From Flammeovirgaceae bacterium (lineage in GTDB: Bacteria > Bacteroidota > Bacteroidia > Cytophagales > Cyclobacteriaceae), in NCBI GenBank assembly GCA_016709845.1, contig JADJMA010000006.1, forward strand, positions 62,001 to 126,000: DNA of 64,000 bases, read 5' to 3'. Each line of letters opens with the position of its first letter. Position 1 is the stretch's first letter. The position numbers and the translations under genes were made by a program. The notes beneath the pieces were generated by a model. The model did not search any database and was not told the DNA's origin. It saw nothing but the letters and a program-made list of their open reading frames with translations. Of this stretch, positions 9,943-20,974 are shown piece after piece.

Positions 9943-12900
9943 TCACCGCTTCAATACAAGATACCCGGTTTCAGGTTTACGTTCGCTATTAAAAGAAATT
10001 TTATAGAAGTAAGTGCCCGATGGCAATTCATTGCCATTATCGTTGAGGCCTTTGAATACCCGATCGTTATTGTTGTAATTCTCAACCTCAAATACTTTGC
10101 TTCCCCAACGATTGTAAATGCTTATTTTATTTTTTTGTGTTTCTGGAATCAGATCTATGTATTCTATGTAGAAAATATCGTTGAGGCCATCCTTGTTTGG
10201 CGACTCGGCATTGTAGATTTCAATATCTCCGATTACATCTACTTCAATCATTTGCTGGCTACATTCACCAAACACATCGCAAATCTGTATGGTCAGTTGA
10301 TCGGTACCTGTAAAATTTGTTCCGGTATAGTCAATCATTAAAATGCCGTTGGTGATGGTTGCAGCCGCACCACTGGTGGGTTGGACTAAAACGATAAGTG
10401 AAGAAGGGACCAGATTGTTGTCAGCATCTGAAATCAGATCCAGGAGATTGATAGAAGTTTGCCGGCCAATGGTTGTAGTCACAGAAGTACTGTTGATTAC
10501 CGGAGCCGAGTTGCTACATGGAGCCGGTAATATGGTAACAGTTAAAATATCAGAATCGGGGCTTAGACAACCTTGCGAGTCAGTAACCACTACTGAATAT
10601 GTGCCCGCAACTGTAACGGAAATTTGTTGCGTAATGGAACCATCCGACCAAACGTAATTGGTGAAGCCTGACGGTGCTGACAAGGTTAATGTTGTGGTGG
10701 AACAAATTGTTAGAGCATTGCCAACAGCAGCAATACTGGATGTAACGATTGGTTTTGCTGGAAGTGGATTGATGAGTGCGGTTATGTTTGCCGGAAGACT
10801 TGCACAAAAAGTACCACTAACCGTAACGGCATATTGTGTGGAAGAAGACAACACTGGGGTTGTGTACGTTTCATTGGTTTCACCATTGATTAGAGTAAGT
10901 GGCGAAGTAGTGTACCATTGATAATTACCTGGGCTTCCGCCCGAAGCGGTAAGCGCTACCGAGCCGGGTCCACAACTCGCGCTGCTCACCACATCAGGTG
11001 GCGAGGGCAGACTATTAAAGACAACATTTGAAACATTGGTGGTTACATCAGCGGCAAGATCACCTTTAATGAGGCATCGGTAATCACCACCTTCAGCACT
11101 TGTTACAGTAGCAATAGAAAGAGATTTAGTAGAGACTCCACTATAGGTAGTATTGTTCACCAGGTTCTCAAACAACGAAGTTCCTGAATTAAACTTCTGC
11201 CATTGGTACGTGATGTTAGTAGTACCTGATGCATCGGTGCTAAGTGTTGCAGTTGATCCTTCGCACGCATAGAAAGGACTTGCAGGTTGCTGCATAATAG
11301 CAATTGAAGTAGTAGGAATCAGATTTTCATAAACAACTAAAAGATTGGCGGCACGAGTAATTATGATTTCAGGTTTTCCATCTAAGTTTAAATCACCGGT
11401 GGTAATGCCACGTGGGGCAGTAACGATAATGTTGAAGGGAGCAGCAAACGAACCGGCTGTTAATGCTCCCGTGGTATGGATATTTTTAAAAATGGAGAAA
11501 CGATTTCCGGCCTCACTGGTTGTAATGATCTCTGGTCTACCATCACCATCTAAATCAGCAACGTGAGCAATGGTTACCACACTTGGATTGGTTAAGTCGA
11601 TTCTTGAAAAACTAATGTTGCCAACTGTACTGGTATTCTGTAATACAATCAGCAGTGCTGTAGACGTACCTGTCCAATGGGAAACCAATAGATCTAATTT
11701 TCCATCGCCATCAAAATCACCTTTGTAAATTCGATAGGGATCATCACCTACAGCCACATCAACACGTGCCGCAAATTGAGCATTAGAAATTTTCAATACA
11801 CCTAGGTTTCGGTAAATACTGATATTGTCGGTTGTTGGATTTGTTGTGACAATATCTGCAAAGCCATCACCATCAAAATCTCCAGTAATAGTACCACCAT
11901 TTGCAGTTGGCTTGTTGAATACAAAATTTGAAGAGAATGATCCATACGCACCAGTCGTGAAGTTTCCGCTAATGGTGGCTATTCTGTTTTCCAACACAAC
12001 TAAATCACCGGTACCACTTAAATCGGTAGTAACGGTCAGGTCTGTTTTTCCATCATTGTTAAAATCAGCGAAGTCGATTATGGTGCCACCAAATCCCAGC
12101 GAAACTTCAGGCAGAAAAGAAATCTCCGTGGATGTACTGTTGTTTTTTTTGGCCCTCCCTGTTACGGTGGCAACGTCTTGATAACCATCGCCATCAAAAT
12201 CCTCCAGTCGTGAATTGCCAAAATTGGTTAAGGTATCATCTGCTATCAAAGAAGAAACAGAAATGGCACCAGTGGTATGTATATTACGGAAAGCGTAGGA
12301 TGCACCGGCACTTCCATTAACAAGAATGTCGGGTTTGCCATCTTTATTTAGATCACCATTATTAATATCATATTGTGCTCCGGTAAGTGTAAAAGCAACA
12401 GGTGGACCAAAGTGTGTATTATCAAAATCTACACCCGGCTAAAGGTGGTTTGAAACGGCAAATGATAACGCGAGGTCAATTCATTCTTCGTAACACTTAC
12501 AGGTGCATAACTGGCCCCTGGCGGAACTTGTGCCGTTATCAAATTTGCAGTTGCTGAAAGGACATTAGCTTCGACTGCTCCAAACCAAACTTTATTTTCG
12601 GATGGAGTGGTTGAAAAATTATTACCGGTTATAGTAACTGTTGCGCCAACGGGCGCTGCCAGTGGCGACACAGTGTTGAGGGAAATTACCGGGGCATGAA
12701 TATTTTTATTCTCATAAAGAAGAATGCGAACCGGATTTGTGTTGGTAATCCCTACTACCATTTCTGGTTTTTGATCGCCATTTAAATCAGCAGCAATAAT
12801 ACCGGTAGGATAAGTAGAGTTACCCGATGCTTCGAATAGGTGTGAAGGGATAAAAGACTCAGTTGTAAATTGGCCACTCGTGAAGTTGTTTTCAAACACA

Positions 12901-14752
12901 CCGACTTGTCGACTGTCAGAAATAAGAATATCAGGTTTTCCATCACCATTAATATCACCTATGGAAATTGCCCCGTAGTTAAGTAGTTCTGAATCAAGAA
13001 TTATTTCTGTACCAAAATCAGTAGCTGTGAGTGCACCACCATTGTTGGTATTCAACCTAATATGAACATCATCATTAGAATAACCTTGTTTCCAGGCGAG
13101 GTCATTTTTTCCATCCAGATTAAAATCTGCAATGACAATTCCACCATTGATTGATTGCACTATTGGAAAGGGAGTGCCAAGTGAAATGGTGCCTGGTGTA
13201 GAATTGTTTTTTTAATGATTTGAAATTGACCTCCAAAATTATGTTCTACAATAATTTCAGGAATTCCATCATTGTCCAAGTCGCCTGTGGTTACACCCGC
13301 ACCAGCATCTAATGTGGCGCCACCGAAGTAGCTTACCGATGCGCCAAATTCTATATTACCCGGGCTACTGATATTTTGAGAGATCCAAAGGTCTGCACCT
13401 GCGCTTCCATTTCCATGTTGTCCAATTAAATCAAAGAATCCATCACCATCCACATCCTCGATAGCAGCGAGGGAGCCCGAGTACATTATACCAGGCCATA
13501 ACTCCATGGCTTCAAAACTTACGCTGCCAGGTGAGCTTGTGTTTCGAAATGTTGCAAACTCTGTAGGTGAGGTAGTAGTTTTTTCAGTGACAATATCCTG
13601 TTTCCCATCTCCATCTAAATCTATTATACGTAAGCCGCTACCATTACCAGCTCCTGCTAAAGTAACTTTGGGGGCAAACGTAGATGCAGACAGCGTTCCA
13701 CCCGTGCCCAGATTTAGAAAAATTAAAACGCTATTGGTGGCAGCCTCCGCAACCAACAAATCATTCCATCCATCACTATCAATATCGGCAACCGTAATAC
13801 CACGTATAGTATTTCCTGCATCCAATGGAAAATCAATTTTGGGTTTGAAGGATGCGGGAATAATTCTACCACCGCCATCAAAGGTTGGGTTGAAAGGTTT
13901 TAAGGATTGTTTGGATACACCCGTTGTTGTATTGATCACGGTTATTTTTTCATAGGCTGCGCCTACAGGAACAGTTACTGTTATGGAGGTTGCGGATGCG
14001 GATGAAATTTGCGCCTCGATGGATCCAAAATAAACCTTGTTATCGGAGATATTCGCCCCAAAGTTTGAACCGGTTATGGTTAAGGTTGATCCTGGTTTTC
14101 CTGAAAGTACGGAGATGCCTGAAATTGTTAATGGAGTAGCGTGGGTTTGTTGGCCAAGCGAAACCTGATCAAGGCTCACCGTGTTGGCGGTGTTATTATA
14201 ATTCCCTCGGATACGCAACTCGGTAACATTTTGGAGCACGGTTTTTATTTGTGCGCGAGTAGCAAGTGTGCTCGATACATATTCACCGGTGCGCCACGCA
14301 CTTGATTCGTCTAACGTTACTGAATAATTTGACCAGGCCGGCTTAAGTGTGGGCTTGGGACTGGTGTGATAATAGATACTGGTGCCTCCGCTGGATATGA
14401 CTAGGTCGGCCGAATATATTTCATAATAGTTTCCGTTATACTCACCGTTGTCTCCTGTAACCAGTTGTTGTTGACTGTAGCTTAAGGTTTGCCCAAAGGA
14501 ATTGTAAGTAAGATTCCCCAAAAATTTAGCGGGAGCATACCAGAAGAAAGCTGGATAGTTATCGAAGGGAAGATCTCCGGAAATGTAGCCACCTGGATCT
14601 CCGCCTGTGCTGGTATGGACGATTGCAGCGGTGTTATTATCGCCATTGTTTCTTAAGATCCATCCATCAGCATCGGTATCGAAAGTGCTGGTAATTTGTG
14701 CTTCACCGGCAAAAGAATATATCAGAAACGAGAAAACCAGTAAATTTCTCAT
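9943..14752 (-). CDS. Giant T9SS type B surface protein B: laminin-B-like, TIG, FG-GAP, Ig-like, CHU_C tail (frameshifted)
   Basis: About 1,600 residues when joined. The start at 14752 gives a signal peptide (MRNLLVFSF...AGEAQ). Residues about 20-200 match the laminin B (domain IV) pattern: FDTDADGW, GGDPGGYISG, a long beta-rich stretch and TELRIRGNYNN followed by SLDQVSLG. An IPT/TIG domain and FG-GAP/VCBS repeats come next (IDLDGDGKQD, GDINGDGKPD, GDFDGDGFAD), with a second TIG in the middle. After these are an Ig-like domain and the same C-terminal block as protein A, ending in the type B T9SS sorting tail. The frame breaks at 13207-13213 (seven T where eight fit) and near 12434-12436 (one C missing). 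A palindrome half-match lies at 14786-14803, 34 bp before the start. It probably binds a surface or polysaccharide and is exported by T9SS; both are inferred. Confidence 0.85.
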
Positions 14753-14785
14753 ACCTAAAAATAAGCAATTTCTTAACGGGATATC

Positions 14786-14803
14786 GTCAAATGATAATGT
14801 GAT
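14786..14803 (-). promoter_or_regulatory. Putative operator, copy 1 (upstream of protein B)
   Basis: Plus-strand sequence GTCAAAT-GATA-ATGTGAT: one perfect half-site and one with 5 of 7 bases matching the palindrome ATCACAT-N4-ATGTGAT. It lies 34-51 bp upstream of the start at 14752, exactly the spacing seen for the PorP/SprF gene. Confidence 0.5.
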
Positions 14804-14848
14804 AGTTTGGAAGAATCTGGGCATGCCCCTTAAAAATGAAAAGACTAC

Positions 14849-15767
14849 TTAAAAATTACTAAGCGAACGCTCCTGAAAACTGAAAGCGGAGAAAAGAATA
14901 CCCAGTGTAATTTCGTGGGTCGTAAACTGAGAGCCTACCGATTTGTTGGTGGGTATTTCGAACACATACCCAAAACGATATTTCTCTGCAAGCAATGTTT
15001 GCAATAGCACACCATACGTATTTAAGTTGCGGGTGAAAATTCCCACGGTGTGCATCTGATTAAAGTTTACATTGAAAGCAAAATCAATAGTAGCTGGCGC
15101 CCCTTTTACGCCACGGAGCAGAAAAGAGGGTTTAAGCCGGATATGTTCATTCAAATAATGTACGTATGCACCCATTAAATAAAGATGTTGATTATACAAT
15201 TCAAATTGCTGGTCTCCATTTTTAAAGGTGGTAGGCAGCAATCGAGGTACAGAAAAGCCAATAAAATATTTTTCACTTTTTAATATCGCGCCTACTCCCA
15301 TATTTATACGCGCACCTTTATCACCTCCGGTAAACGCCAGGTCCCCGGTATTTAAAATAGTAAGCGATGAATAATTGCTTACAAAACTTTGAACTCCCGG
15401 CCTGCATGCCAAAACTAAACGTACTTTCTTCAAAGTTCAGTTTGTAAGCAAATGTTGCATTGGCTTCTGTCGTTTTCAAATTCCCGATTTGATCGTGGGT
15501 AACTAAAATGCCGGCACCCACTTTTTTATTGACTAACGAAGTATGCGCACTAGCATTAAAAGTTTGGGGTTGCCCATCTAACCCGGTCCATTGGGTGCGG
15601 TAGCCTACCATTACATTAAAATTATTATTAAGCCCGGAATAAGCGGGATTAATAACAAGCGGGTTTATGAGGTATTGGGAGTAGAGCGGATCTTGTTGGC
15701 CAAATGCTGAAAGGGAAGCCAGGATAAGGGTGAACAGGATAAGGGTGAAGGTGTTGAGCTTTTTCAT
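14849..15767 (-). CDS. PorP/SprF family T9SS membrane protein (frameshifted)
   Basis: An outer-membrane protein of the PorP/SprF family, which pairs with large type B T9SS substrates and is thought to help their export or surface attachment. The start at 15767 (or the ATG two codons earlier at 15773) gives a signal peptide ending SAFGQ. The family opening QDPLYSQYLINPLVINPAYSG follows, then beta-strand-rich sequence to the end; about 306 residues is the normal length. The frame breaks at 15396-15398, where one extra base in a CCC run interrupts FGMQAG-VQSF. It sits between two giant type B proteins, on the same strand and with a matching upstream palindrome, so I infer that it serves them. 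Family assignment is strong; the partner assignment is inference from position. Confidence 0.87.
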
Positions 15768-15800
15768 ATCCAAATTTGCCCAGTATTAAGGTAAAAAGAA

Positions 15801-15818
15801 ATCACATAAACATGTGAT
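15801..15818. promoter_or_regulatory. Putative operator, copy 2 (upstream of PorP/SprF gene)
   Basis: A perfect inverted repeat ATCACAT-AAAC-ATGTGAT lying 34-51 bp before the start at 15767. The same 7-4-7 arrangement recurs upstream of four other minus-strand genes in this window. Confidence 0.65.
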
Positions 15819-15933
15819 AGAGAGGTAATATTTTGGATTTATTAGGTGCTATTTTTAGTCGGTAAAAGGAAACCTTACTTACCTGTCGGAAGCTAAGTAC
15901 AATAGAATTTGAATGTAGTTAGATTATTTGTAT

Positions 15934-18900
15934 TTATCTCTTCAATACAAGATACCCCGTTTTAGTAGGTTGGCCGTTATTGAATTCTATCTTATAAAAA
16001 TAAGTGCCCGATGGAAGTTCACCCCCATTTAGGTTAAGCCCCTTAAACACATTATTATCATTTTTATAGTTTGCTACTTCAAACACCTGGCTACCCCAGC
16101 GATTATAAATCGAAACTTTGTTTTCTCTGGTTTCTGGTAATAACTCAATATTTTCGATAACCCATTTTTCATTATACAAATCTCCGTTTGGAGAGATACC
16201 GTTATATACCACAAGCTCTCCCGACCCGACACAAGCAGATCCTCCAATAGTGATGGTTATTGGTGTTCTATTACTTTCGCACAACGAATTTATAAGTGAC
16301 ACATAATAGATTGAAGTTTCGTCAAGTATGGCTGTTGTGTAGTTGCTATTTACTTCACCTGAAATATTTGTTCCTCCGGTGGCCTCTGTGTACCAACGAT
16401 ACGCACCATCCGTGCCCCCGGAAGCTGAAAGAGTTACGCTCGCTTCAAGACAACTAGATTGATTACTGGCAATAGGCGCAGAAGGGAGAGCATTTATTGC
16501 CAAGGTTATATCATTCGTGAATGATGCAAGAGAAAGGTCGCCATTGATTTGACATCGATAGTGACCTTCGCCAATGTTGTTCGTTGTATTTACGGACAAA
16601 GTAGCTGTAGTCACGTTTGCGTAATTATCATTATCAATAAGATCAGTAAAGACTATTCCATTTGTAGAAAATTGCCACTGATAGGTTAGGTTTGTTGTAC
16701 CTGTTGCCGCAACAGTAAATGTGATTGATTCTCCTAAGCAACTTGTTAAATCTGTCGGTTGCGTTGTAATTTGTATCAATGCAGATGGCATGGTAGCTAC
16801 ATAAGCACCCAGGTAAAGCCTGGATTCAAATCCCATTTGGCTAAAATTTCCACCTACGATAATTTTATCTGTTGCGAATGCAACTGCTGCTACAGCAGGA
16901 TCGCCATCCGGGTCGCTTCCTACATCTGGAGCCCAAGAAGTGTAGTCATTACTATTGAGATCATATGCAGAAAGTGAGGGGCCTAGAATAAGCTGATCAC
17001 CAGCCAGAGCAAAATCAATTGAGGCTGGAAAACTATCGTTAAGACTTCCAGAATTAGCAGTAAGAACTGATACCTCATCGGATGTATTTTTTTACGGCTA
17101 CCCATTTTGCATTGGCCTCAATTTTACAATGTCTTGTAAGTCTCCAGTCAGAGGATTCCAGGGTAACAAGCTACCCGTTGATAAATTGAAAGAAGCAACA
17201 CGGTTTCTAGCCAAACCATTTACATCAACAAAATCTCCACCAATGTATAATTGACTTGTTGTAGTATAGAGTGCTTTCACTTCACCACTTATAGTTACGC
17301 TTGCATTCCACGGAAGTGTATTACCGGTAGTCGCATCAACAGCAGCCAATCCATTTCGGGAATCCCCGTTCACGTCTAAGAAATTTCCTCCCAGATATAC
17401 TGAACTTCCATTTACTGAAATTGCATTCACAAATGCATTTGTAGTGGGTGCCCAGGGTAGCACCGTGCCCGTTGTAATATCAACGGCAGCCAGCCCCTGA
17501 CGCGATTGTCCATTTACTTGTGTGAACGCTCCCGAAACATACAATGTGCTTCCGCTGGTCATGGCACAATCAATTGCCCCGCCTCCTAAATCTAGATCAG
17601 CTAAATAAATGTCACCAGTAGTATTATCAACAACTGCAAAATTGTTGGCATCAGGCCAATTGATTTGAAAGTTATCACCCGTCACAAAAAGTGATGTACC
17701 CGATAAGGCCATATTTAATACATAAGCTTTTGGATCAGGATTCCAGCTTTGAAGGGTACCATCAACCGTGCTCACTGCCACAAGATATTTATTGGGCAGT
17801 CCATTAACAGTGCTAAAAGTGCCTCCTGCATAGAGTGTCGTTCCGCTAAGCGCCAGTGAATACACTCTTGAATCATCGAAGTTGGGATCCCAACTGCTGA
17901 GTGCACCCGTTGAAATATCTACGGCTGCTAAATATTCACGCGTTGTACCACCCACCTTCGTAAAGGTGCCTCCTATAAACATAGTACTCCCGCTGATTAG
18001 CATGGCTTCCACCACGGGCCGGAACCAAATCCGATACCCGTTGGATCTGGATTCCATGACGTTGCTACAGCCGTAGTAACATCTATTGCCGCCAGGCTCT
18101 TCCTTGCTGCGCCACCGATAGAGGAGAAATAGCCGCTGACGTAAACCAGGCTCCCGGATACAACAATGTCACTCACGCTTGCATTGATTCCGTCTGCGGT
18201 AGGGTTCCAGGCAGTAACGGCACCTGTTACACCATCCATGGCTGCAATATTTTTTCTTGGGGCCCCTCCGATAGAAGTGAATTGACCTCCTACATAAACG
18301 ATTCCACCAGACGCTGTCAGCTTATCAAGAAAGTTTATAGTGTTGGTGCCTGCGTTCCATGGCAAAAGACTTTTTGTTGTGATATCGAAGGCGGCTAATC
18401 TATTTCGAGGAGTGCCTTCAATTTGAGTAAAGCTACCTGCAATGTATAAGGTGTTGCCATCCAACGCTAGCAGAGAGACAGTTCCATTTGCTTTGGGAAA
18501 CATATTTTCATCGATTGTTTTGTCTGCTTTTATATGTACCGGAATTCCAGTTGGCACACCATTAATGTCCGAAAAACTGGTTATGTACCAGCCTCCGCTG
18601 CCATCAGGAACTACATCGCCATAACCAGAATGAAAAATAGGATAAGCCGTATCATGAGCTCCAGTTACAGAATTGATCACTGCTCCATTTCCTTCATAGG
18701 GACCTATTCCATCAAAATTTCCCCTAATCACGGAGTAAGTATCACCAGCCACAATGTTACTTACGTATCCGTTTGTAATCGGAAATTGTTTTATGTGATT
18801 ATTGGAAAGCAATAACCCATTACCATTGAATGTAAGGGAGACATCATCTGAGAAAATATCACTGGTAAAATCGCCTGATATTTTACAGCAGCGGTAATTA

Positions 18901-20603
18901 CCTTCTCCTACGCTACCTGTAGTATTCACCGATAGGGTGGATGTCGAAACACCCGAATAGATACTGCTGGCAATTAAGTCTTCATAGTCTCCTAAAACTA
19001 CATTATACACTTGCCATTGGTAAGTAATGTTAGTCGTGCCCGAAGCCTCCACTTCGAATATCACTGTTTCGCCCTCAACTACTGTCATTGATTGAGGTTG
19101 TAGTACTATGGCAATACAGGAACCTATGGTTGTACCAATTTTTTGAATAAAAATATCCGACTGTCCTGCTGAACTTAAATTGGATACGCAATTATCAGGA
19201 GCAAAGTCAACATCTGTTCCCTGAAAAGATCCGGTCACAAACGCATTTCCTAAAATATCCAACGCTATGAAATTGGCTATATCATTTGAAAACTGGCCAT
19301 ACGCGGATGCCCACACCAAATCTCCTGCGGATGTATATTTTGAAATGAATATAGGTCCTGGGTCGTCAGAATTTAGAAAGAATGTTCCGACTGCATCCGG
19401 ATCAAAATCCACTAAGCCATAAAAGTGTCCTGCCAGATAAATATCTCCACTAAAGTTTATGGCGATTGAAGCTCCAACGCTATTAGAATCAAGATCCTGA
19501 CCAGCCATACTTCTGGCCCACACAAAATCTCCGGCTGGATTCAGTTTTAGAATGAAAATATCTTCCGGATTACCCATTGCCGTTAATTCAAAAACACCGG
19601 GTCCCGGATCGAAGTCAACAGGGTCTGGATAGTAGAAGGATCCGGTGGTGTACACGTTTCCACTTACATCTACAGTTATAGAATTCCCAAAGTCACGACC
19701 TGATCCTCCTATTTGTTTGGCCCACTCAAAATCACCAGCCTCGGTTAGGCTACAAATAAAAATATCATCGTCTCCATTAGACACGAGATACGCGGTTCCG
19801 CCACTTGGATCAAAGTCGGCATCATTAGGATTTGTGTCATTGAAATATCCAGTTAAAAAAACTTTACCCATGAGGACAGTAATGGAGGTGGCCCACTCGG
19901 ACTTCGAACCTCCCATACTTTTTGCCCAAAGGAAACTTCCATTTTCATCCAGTTTTAAAACAAACACGTCATCGCTTCCCGCAACGGAAGAAAGCGGAGT
20001 TACTCCAGCACCGGGATCAAAATCCACGGTGGATCGGAAAGTACCCGTAACGTACACATCGTGATTATCCGCTGTAGGTACAACGGCAATTGAATTTGCA
20101 AAATCAGATCCAGTCCCTCCGATATTTTCGGCCCAAATGAAATTGCCATCTGTATCCAGTTTACAAATGAAACCATCGATGGAGCCATTGGTTGTGACAG
20201 GAATTGTTCCAAAATTTCCATCGATCTCCATATACCCCGCTGCGTATATATTTCCGTCCGTATCGGTTGTGAGAGAATTACCCCATGTTCCCATATGCTG
20301 TACCCATACAAAATCTCCATTTGAATTGAGTTTGAGGATAAAGGCTTCACCATTGCCGATGGATGTTATCTCTTCTAAGCCAGGTCCCGGATCAAAATCT
20401 ACTTTTCCATAGAAGTAGCCAATGGTGTACACATTCCCATTTATATCGGTAGTTACCGAATTCCCCATGCTGTAAGCACCAGACCCTCCAGCATTTTTTG
20501 CCCAATCCAGTTTGGGTATTTGCGCATAGGCCGATGAAAGAAGAAAAACAAATGCAATGAATAGCCAAGGCTTTATTGGGTTACGAGGGGTGGTTCTTTC
20601 CAT
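15934..20603 (-). CDS. Giant T9SS type B surface protein C: SBBP repeats, Ig-like, second propeller, Ig-like, CHU_C tail (frameshifted)
   Basis: About 1,560 residues. The start at 20603 gives a signal peptide ending SSAYAQ. Residues about 30-490 are SBBP-type beta-propeller repeats (GNVYTIGYF, VDFDPGPG, AFILKLNSNGDFVW, period about 55). An Ig-like domain follows (VVEGETVIFEVEASG...YQWQ). A second propeller comes next with about ten repeats of the type GSTMFIGGTFTKVGGTTR, LAAVDITTG, WNP. Then come another Ig-like domain, a Cys-containing module and the type B tail (SPNGDLYNEKW, IYNRWGSQVFEVANY, LPSGTYFYKI, GYLVLKR). The frame breaks at 18016-18018 (C missing), 17122-17125 and 17087-17093 (one T missing in each). 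Restoring these bases gives continuous repeats. A perfect palindrome sits 36-53 bp upstream. Surface adhesion is inferred. Confidence 0.84.
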
Positions 20604-20974
20604 ATTTCAAATCTCTCTACAAACCAGATGATATGAAATCACATAATCATGTGATGTGGAAGTGCGTCCAGATAGCTCGTGATATTCCTTTTTGATTAAC
20701 AAAACAAAGGTTGTTGGTTCAAAGAATTCGCATCCTACAACGGAAACACTATCTTTCGCGTGTTATGATTTCATCCACCAAATTATTCTTTCAATGAAAA
20801 AATTTTATTCCATTTTCTCCATTCTGGTTCTATTCTCAACTTCTACGCTTCCGTTGCCAGAAGGATTGCCACTGCGGTAAATATCTGCCGGTACTGAAAT
20901 TCATTTTTCATAAATGATTTAGGAGATTTGACATTTACAATGTTGAGAAACTTGGCTTAAGCTACTCCACTTTA
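20604..20974. other. Intergenic region with operator and a possible short signal-peptide ORF
   Basis: It holds the palindrome at 20639-20656. On the plus strand an ATG at 20794 begins a 28-codon frame ending at 20880, with a Lys-Lys start and a hydrophobic core typical of a signal peptide. No mature domain follows in any frame, so it is either a gene remnant or chance. Nothing else is recognisable. Confidence 0.4.
20639..20656. promoter_or_regulatory. Putative operator, copy 3 (upstream of protein C)
   Basis: A perfect inverted repeat ATCACAT-AATC-ATGTGAT, 36-53 bp before the start at 20603. Arms and spacing are identical to the site at 15801-15818; only the 4-bp centre differs by one base. 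Confidence 0.65.

Noticed and set aside
5837..12320. Many plus-strand open frames of 60-160 codons opposite proteins A and B
   Set aside because: They are antisense shadows of repetitive coding sequence, with Pro/Val/Ser-rich nonsense composition and no starts or domains.
15801..20656. Palindromes as CRP-type sites
   Set aside because: CRP sites read TGTGA-N6-TCACA; here the half-sites are in the opposite order (TCACA-N6-TGTGA), so a CRP match is not supported.
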